7,661 bases of DNA from Actinomycetes bacterium (GTDB lineage Bacteria > Actinomycetota > Acidimicrobiia > Acidimicrobiales > Palsa-688): contig JAKAZH010000083.1 in NCBI GenBank assembly GCA_021815935.1, positions 1-7,661 on the forward strand. The letters run 5' to 3'. The notes below the pieces were generated by a model, which did no database searches, was not told the origin of the DNA, and was given only the letters and a program-made list of their open reading frames with translations. The translations under genes were made by a program, and so were the position numbers. Numbering within the stretch: position 1 is the stretch's first letter; every line of letters starts with the position of its first letter. Positions 4,423-7,661 of the stretch are shown piece by piece.

Positions 4423-6218
4423 CCGAGCGTCAGCCGTCCGCCGGCACCGATCTGGCCCTCGCCGGTCTTCTCTGCGCCGCAGGCGTCACCGGGGTCCTCT
4501 ACGCCGGGGCGACCGGTTCGGCGTGGCTGTCCGGCCACCGGATTCCCCGGGCCGGCCTTCTGGACGGTTTCAGCGCGTTCGCCCATCTCGGCGACCCGTC
4601 CGCGGCATGGGGCGCCCCGGTTGGCCCTGCGGTTCTGTACTGGACCGTCAGCACGCTCGCTCTCGCTGCTGCCGGGATCGTGGCCTACGGGGGGTGGCGG
4701 CTATGGCGATCGGGTGGGTCGGCGGTGGGGTGCAATGACCCATCACGGGTCGACGGGCTCGGCTCGAAGGGTGAGGTGAGGCGCACCGCAGGGTCGAGGG
4801 CGTTGCTGGCCCGCTCAGCGACGCTGCGCCCGTCGATGAGCCGACCCGGGCCGGGCGATGTCGGCTACCGGCTCGGTACGGCCAGGAGGGTCGGGTGCTG
4901 GGCTTCGGTCGAGGACTCGATCTTGGTGCTCGGCCCGCCACGCTCAGGGAAGGGTATGAACCTTGTCATCCCGATGATCCTCGATGCGCCCGGCGCTATG
5001 GTGACGACCTCGACGAGGCCCGACAACCTGGCGGTCACCGTTGCGGCGCGAGCCAGGCGAGGACCGGTGATGGTCTTCGACCCCCAAAGCCTCGCCCAGG
5101 CACTGGACATCACCCAGTTGCGCTGGTCGCTTGTGCGGGGCTGCGAGACACCGCAGACGGCGATGATCCGCGCCGAGGCCCTCGTCTCCGACAGCGCCAA
5201 GGCGGGGGTGGAAAACGCCAGTTTCTGGCGGACCCAGGCGTTGTCGGTCACCCGCTGCATGCTGCACGCCGCCGCCCTCGACAGTCGGCTACCGGCCGAC
5301 CTTTACCGCTGGAGTCACGCCGCTGGCGCGGCGAAGGAGGCCACTGCGATCCTCGCCACCCACCGAGGAGCGACACCGGGCTGGGGCCGGGCGCTCGACG
5401 CGGTCATCTCCGCCGACCAGCGCACCCGGGATTCCACTTGGGCGATGGTCGCCAACACCTTCGCCCCACTCGCAGATCCGGCGGTGCTCGCAGCGGTCAC
5501 CCCCGAGGTTGGCGCCGAGTTCGACCCTTTGGTGTTCCTGGCCATGCGCGGCAGCGTGTTCCTGCTCGGCACCGCCAGCGGCGCCTCCGCGACTGCGTCG
5601 CTGGTCGCTGCCCTGATCGAGGACCTCGTCGACGCCGCACGGCGTCTCGCTGCCCGCTCGCCCGGCCAGCGCCTCGACCCGCCACTGGCGTTGATTCTCG
5701 ACGAGGCCGCCAACTACCCGCTTCCGTCGCTGCCAGCGCTGATGTCGGAGGGTGGGGGGTCGGGGATCACCACCGTCGCGGTCCTCCAATCGTTGGCCCA
5801 GGCCCGGGACCGCTGGGGGCGCGAAGCGGGAGGGGCGATCTGGGACTCCGCGATCGCCAAGGTCATCCTCGGCGGGTCCGCCAACGCGGACGACCTGGGC
5901 GACATTTCACGGCTGATCGGTGAGCGCGAGGTCACCGAATGGTCCGAGACACGCGCGGGCGGGTCGGCTGGCCGGTCGGTGTCGTCGGTGACCCGGCACC
6001 GGCCGATCCTGGAGCCCGCAGAGCTGCGTCGCTTGCCGATCGGCACCGGGCTGCTTTTGTTGCGCTCTGCCCCGCCGATCGTGATGCGCCTGCAGCCGTG
6101 GACCGGCCGGCCCGACGCGGCCGAACTGACCGCCGCCCGCCAGACCTGGGAACGCCACATGGTCACCCGGGTTGTCCCCGAGGCTGGGATAGCCGGCGAG
6201 GTGATCGACAGTGCGTGA
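4419..6218 (+). CDS. TraG/VirD4-like type IV coupling protein
   Basis: A 599-residue membrane ATPase of the TraG/TraD/VirD4 group, which brings the relaxase-DNA complex to a conjugation channel. Two hydrophobic segments near the N-terminus (about 11-34 and 67-92) should anchor it in the membrane with the rest in the cytosol. The ATPase domain has Walker A GPPRSGKG (172-179), preceded by DSILVLGPP. A TSTRPDN motif lies at 197-203, where many relatives read T-S-x-K-x-D, and VMVFDPQ at 217-223. Walker B is LALILDEAAN (423-432), and LQSLAQARDRWG (456-467) fits the conserved Q-S/Q motif downstream. The segment between the Walker motifs contains the all-alpha domain. GTG 4419 is chosen because of the GTGA overlap and because the first membrane helix follows directly; a longer in-frame start at 4143 would run through two other genes. 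No relaxase or VirB-type gene lies in this window. Confidence 0.88.
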   Translation: MTERQPSAGTDLALAGLLCAAGVTGVLYAGATGSAWLSGHRIPRAGLLDGFSAFAHLGDPSAAWGAPVGPAVLYWTVSTLALAAAGIVAYGGWRLWRSGGSAVGCNDPSRVDGLGSKGEVRRTAGSRALLARSATLRPSMSRPGPGDVGYRLGTARRVGCWASVEDSILVLGPPRSGKGMNLVIPMILDAPGAMVTTSTRPDNLAVTVAARARRGPVMVFDPQSLAQALDITQLRWSLVRGCETPQTAMIRAEALVSDSAKAGVENASFWRTQALSVTRCMLHAAALDSRLPADLYRWSHAAGAAKEATAILATHRGATPGWGRALDAVISADQRTRDSTWAMVANTFAPLADPAVLAAVTPEVGAEFDPLVFLAMRGSVFLLGTASGASATASLVAALIEDLVDAARRLAARSPGQRLDPPLALILDEAANYPLPSLPALMSEGGGSGITTVAVLQSLAQARDRWGREAGGAIWDSAIAKVILGGSANADDLGDISRLIGEREVTEWSETRAGGSAGRSVSSVTRHRPILEPAELRRLPIGTGLLLLRSAPPIVMRLQPWTGRPDAAELTAARQTWERHMVTRVVPEAGIAGEVIDSA

Positions 6219-6588
6219 CCCTCGACCCGGCCTGCGCTGGTCGCGACAGCGGGTCTGGCGGAGGGGGGAGTACGCCGCTTGGATGGGCAGCGCCGCATGG
6301 CAGGCCCGACGAAGACAGTGGGTGGAGGCCTGGCTAGCAGCGCACGGCAGCGAGCCGAGCTGTGTGGTCTGCGGGGGACCGTGGACCCTGCGCCACGGTG
6401 ACCTCCACCACCGTAGCTACGACCGCCTCGGCCACGAGGCCGACACCGACCTTGTCGCGCTTGACCGGGCCTGCCACACCCAGCTGCACCAGATCCTCGA
6501 CTCCAACCCGGCGTGGCGCCGGGTTGGCCGCACCCAGGCCACCGACGTGATCGTCGCCCGCCTCCACCAGGCACACAGGAAGAGCTGA
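6211..6588 (+). CDS. Small HNH-type (zinc-binding, possible endonuclease) protein
   Basis: A 125-residue protein starting at GTG 6211, overlapping the coupling-protein stop by 8 nt; GGCGAGG (about 6194-6200) may be its ribosome binding site. The N-terminal 45 residues are basic with many Trp (WSRQRVWRRGEYAAWMGSAAW), suggesting nucleic-acid contact. The core is HNH-like: CVVC (51-54), LHHRSY (65-70), DLVAL (80-84), ACH (87-89) and LH (92-93). In typical members two CxxC pairs bind structural zinc and the first His of the HH pair activates water for DNA cleavage. Here the second pair reads D-R-A-C (85-88), so one Cys is replaced by Asp and zinc binding may be weakened or use another residue. 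The position directly after the coupling ATPase suggests a job in DNA processing or transfer, but a purely DNA-binding role is equally possible. Confidence 0.7.
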   Translation: MRDPRPGLRWSRQRVWRRGEYAAWMGSAAWQARRRQWVEAWLAAHGSEPSCVVCGGPWTLRHGDLHHRSYDRLGHEADTDLVALDRACHTQLHQILDSNPAWRRVGRTQATDVIVARLHQAHRKS

Positions 6589-6590
6589 CG

Positions 6591-7157
6591 ATGCCCGAAG
6601 ACAAACCCGAGCGACGAAGCCCGCTCGACCAGCTGGCCCGGATCATCGGCGACAGAATCGACGCTGCTGCCCTCAACTGCGACAGCCTCGACAATGGCAA
6701 TCTCGACGACAGCGCCTACGACGGCACGGACTTCGCCGACATCCCCGCACCGACGCACTGGCCGTCGCTGCCCTCCACCGACGCCGCTTCGGAGTGGGAC
6801 GAGCTGCGAACCTGGGTCGAGGCCCTCCAAGGCAGATTCGTGCATCTCGACCATCACGTGATCCCGCGATGCTGGTGGCGCCACAACGACCACGTCGAAG
6901 CATTGGCCGCCCTCTGCGACCACGAGCGCTCCTCGTTCGCCTCCACCGCGCCCGCTACAGCGCCGGTCGACTGGTTTCGGGCGCTGCGCGACATCACCGC
7001 CCTACTCAAGACATGGACGGCCGACCTCGGCTGTGGTGCCACCCACACCGAGCCACCCCTCGCGCCCCGCCCAGTCGAGGGGCCCGAGTGGGACCGCTTC
7101 GTAGCCGCAGACGTCGCCCGGCGGTGCGAAGCCGAGATCGACCAGGCCGCCCGATAG
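6591..7157 (+). CDS. DUF4913-like protein
   Basis: A 188-residue protein. ATG 6591 lies 2 nt after the HNH gene's stop, with AGGAAGAG (about 6577-6584) as ribosome binding site; an in-frame start inside the HNH gene (6513) is less likely. Residues 1-52 are acidic and low in structure (LDNGNLDDSAYDGTDFAD). Residues 54-145 look like the DUF4913 domain common in actinobacterial mobile elements: PTHWPSLPSTDAASEWDEL, then RTWVEALQGRFVHL, IPRCWWRHNDHVEALAAL (91-108) and a WFRALRDITALLKTW helix (128-142). The rest is charged and helical. No catalytic motif or membrane segment is seen. The function of the family is unknown to me; its placement within the transfer run suggests a cytosolic accessory role. 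The assignment rests on the W-P-L / CWW-H pattern and should be treated as likely rather than certain. Confidence 0.7.
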   Translation: MPEDKPERRSPLDQLARIIGDRIDAAALNCDSLDNGNLDDSAYDGTDFADIPAPTHWPSLPSTDAASEWDELRTWVEALQGRFVHLDHHVIPRCWWRHNDHVEALAALCDHERSSFASTAPATAPVDWFRALRDITALLKTWTADLGCGATHTEPPLAPRPVEGPEWDRFVAADVARRCEAEIDQAAR

Positions 7158-7224
7158 CGTGGACCGCCCAGCGGTGACCGTATAGAGGTCGCAGGTTGTG
7201 GCCTCCAGCGAGGAGGCCACCATG
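7155..7224 (+). promoter_or_regulatory. Duplicated leader, copy B: promoter-like motif and perfect hairpin over a ribosome binding site
   Basis: The copy starts at the TAG stop of the previous gene and ends at the ATG at 7222. Possible promoter: TGGACC (7160-7165) and TATAGA (7181-7186), 15 bp apart, short of the usual 17. GTGGCCTC (7198-7205) and GAGGCCAC (7213-7220) form a perfect 8-bp stem with a 7-nt loop; the Shine-Dalgarno AGGAGG (7211-7216) lies partly in the loop and partly in the stem, 5 nt before the ATG. GAGGTC (7185-7190) can pair with GGCCTC (7200-7205), with one G-U. Relative to copy A, the wobble has moved from the sequestering helix to the competing one. An independent promoter here would separate this gene from the operon above. 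Confidence 0.6.
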
Positions 7225-7299
7225 GCCGTCGGTACCAGTTGGGAAGCGCAGCACGCTTGCGGGCACACCGCCCGTAGAACTGCGACCTCTCACAACCTG
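7184..7299 (+). repeat. Two interleaved inverted repeats linking leader B to the coding region
   Basis: AGAGGTCGCAG (7184-7194) is the exact reverse complement of CTGCGACCTCT (7280-7290). CAGGTTGTG (7192-7200) is the exact reverse complement of CACAACCTG (7291-7299). The order is X, Y, X', Y', so in RNA the pairs would be mutually exclusive or form a pseudoknot rather than a nested hairpin; X and Y also share 3 nt. Y contains the first three bases of the stem that buries the ribosome binding site. Confidence 0.6.
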
Positions 7300-7518
7300 T
7301 CCTCGGAGCGGGTCCGCTGCCAGCTCCTCGGTGCTGCCACCGACACCCTTCGGCCCTCCGACGACGACTTCGCGGTCCGGGCCGAGAACCCGGACCGACC
7401 CATCGACTCGGCCCCGTGGTGGACCGACCAACGTGACAACGAACCGGTCGGCCTCGATGAGCACGGCGGCGACGTCGCGTCGAGCGACGCGACCGACACG
7501 AACGGGAACCAGCGCTAA
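7222..7518 (+). CDS. Small hypothetical protein (98 aa) behind leader B
   Basis: Start ATG 7222 is chosen because AGGAGG lies 5 nt upstream and the leader matches that of the ArdC-like gene; an in-frame GTG at 7198 would add 8 residues but sits inside the hairpin and has no ribosome binding site of its own. The protein has a WEAQHACGHTARR start (residues 7-19), in which CGH with a later Cys (about residue 34) recalls small metal-binding proteins, though one Cys and one His pair are not enough for a firm call. The remainder is acidic and low-complexity (DDD, DEHGGD, DATDTNGN) and probably disordered. It overlaps the next start by 1 nt (TAATG), so the two may be co-translated. No family is recognised. 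The coding stretch 7280-7299 is complementary to the leader and may also act in control. Confidence 0.6.
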   Translation: MAVGTSWEAQHACGHTARRTATSHNLSSERVRCQLLGAATDTLRPSDDDFAVRAENPDRPIDSAPWWTDQRDNEPVGLDEHGGDVASSDATDTNGNQR

Positions 7519-7661
7519 TGGCCCGCCCCGCCTCCCGCCACCAGATCGAATGGGCCGCCTCCGGGCTGCGCCGAGCCGCCGCCGACTCCGGGGTTGTCCT
7601 GCCGGTCGACTACAGCCAGGCCGTCGCCGCCGACGGCCTAGCCCGCAGCTCCGAGCTGGGT
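7518..7661 (+). CDS. Hypothetical protein, 5' part only (cut by the right edge)
   Basis: An ATG at 7518 shares its A with the TAA stop of the preceding gene and opens a frame of 48 codons without a stop to the edge. The visible part begins MARPASRHQIEWAASGLRR and continues with an Ala/Val-rich stretch (VVLPVDYSQAVAADGLARSSELG); it is moderately basic at the start. Codon use is strongly GC-biased at third positions, as in its neighbours, which supports real coding. No motif can be named from so short a piece. The TAATG junction suggests it depends on translation of the upstream small gene and is therefore under leader B control. Confidence 0.55.
   Translation, partial: MARPASRHQIEWAASGLRRAAADSGVVLPVDYSQAVAADGLARSSELG

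Noticed and set aside
5714..6700. Long open frame of 328 codons on the minus strand
   Set aside because: It lies antisense to the coupling-protein and HNH-like genes, is Arg/Ser/Pro-rich as expected of a GC-rich shadow frame, and shows no recognisable motif.
7158..7221. Rho-independent terminator after the DUF4913-like gene
   Set aside because: The hairpin there lies immediately before a start codon, includes the ribosome binding site and is not followed by a T-run.
1..7661. CRISPR array, rRNA, tRNA or insertion-sequence ends
   Set aside because: No regularly spaced repeats, no rRNA or tRNA core sequences and no terminal inverted repeats with a transposase were seen on reading through.

Overview
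The window is GC-rich DNA with GTG starts, stop/start overlaps and actinobacterial-type proteins (LysR and ArsR regulators, an ArdC-like antirestriction protein, a TraG-type coupling protein, a DUF4913-like protein). An Actinomycetota host is the best guess; the class cannot be told from the sequence alone.

Left part (1-2355), chromosomal-looking and partly decayed. On the minus strand, in order of transcription, lie a LysR-type regulator split in two by an apparent one-base deletion (1593 down to 602), a fragment of a Nudix hydrolase (627-442), and the C-terminal domain of an ArsR-like winged-helix regulator (482 to beyond the left edge) that has lost its DNA-binding half. Divergent from the LysR gene is an intact gene for a stand-alone relative of the CTP synthase glutaminase domain (1651-2355). 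It keeps the nucleophile Cys but appears to lack the catalytic His/Glu pair. The 57 bp between the two genes hold an inverted repeat that could be the LysR operator.

Right part (about 2515-7661), mobile-element-like. All genes are on the plus strand and tightly packed: ArdC-like protein, hypothetical protein of 177 aa, Cys-rich 76 aa protein, TraG/VirD4-like coupling ATPase, HNH-type 125 aa protein, DUF4913-like protein, small hypothetical protein, and a truncated ORF at the right edge. Three junctions are GTGA overlaps, one is an 8-nt overlap and one a TAATG, so translation is probably coupled. The set looks like the accessory/transfer segment of an integrative conjugative element or plasmid: ArdC could protect incoming DNA from restriction and TraG could couple DNA to a secretion channel. 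No relaxase, integrase or att site is visible here.

The most striking non-coding signal is a leader of about 70 bp that occurs twice, before the ArdC-like gene (2515-2582) and before the small gene at 7222 (7155-7224). Both copies have a weak promoter-like motif, a hairpin that buries the Shine-Dalgarno sequence, and an upstream segment that could pair competitively with the hairpin. This suggests common control of two transcription units of the element.
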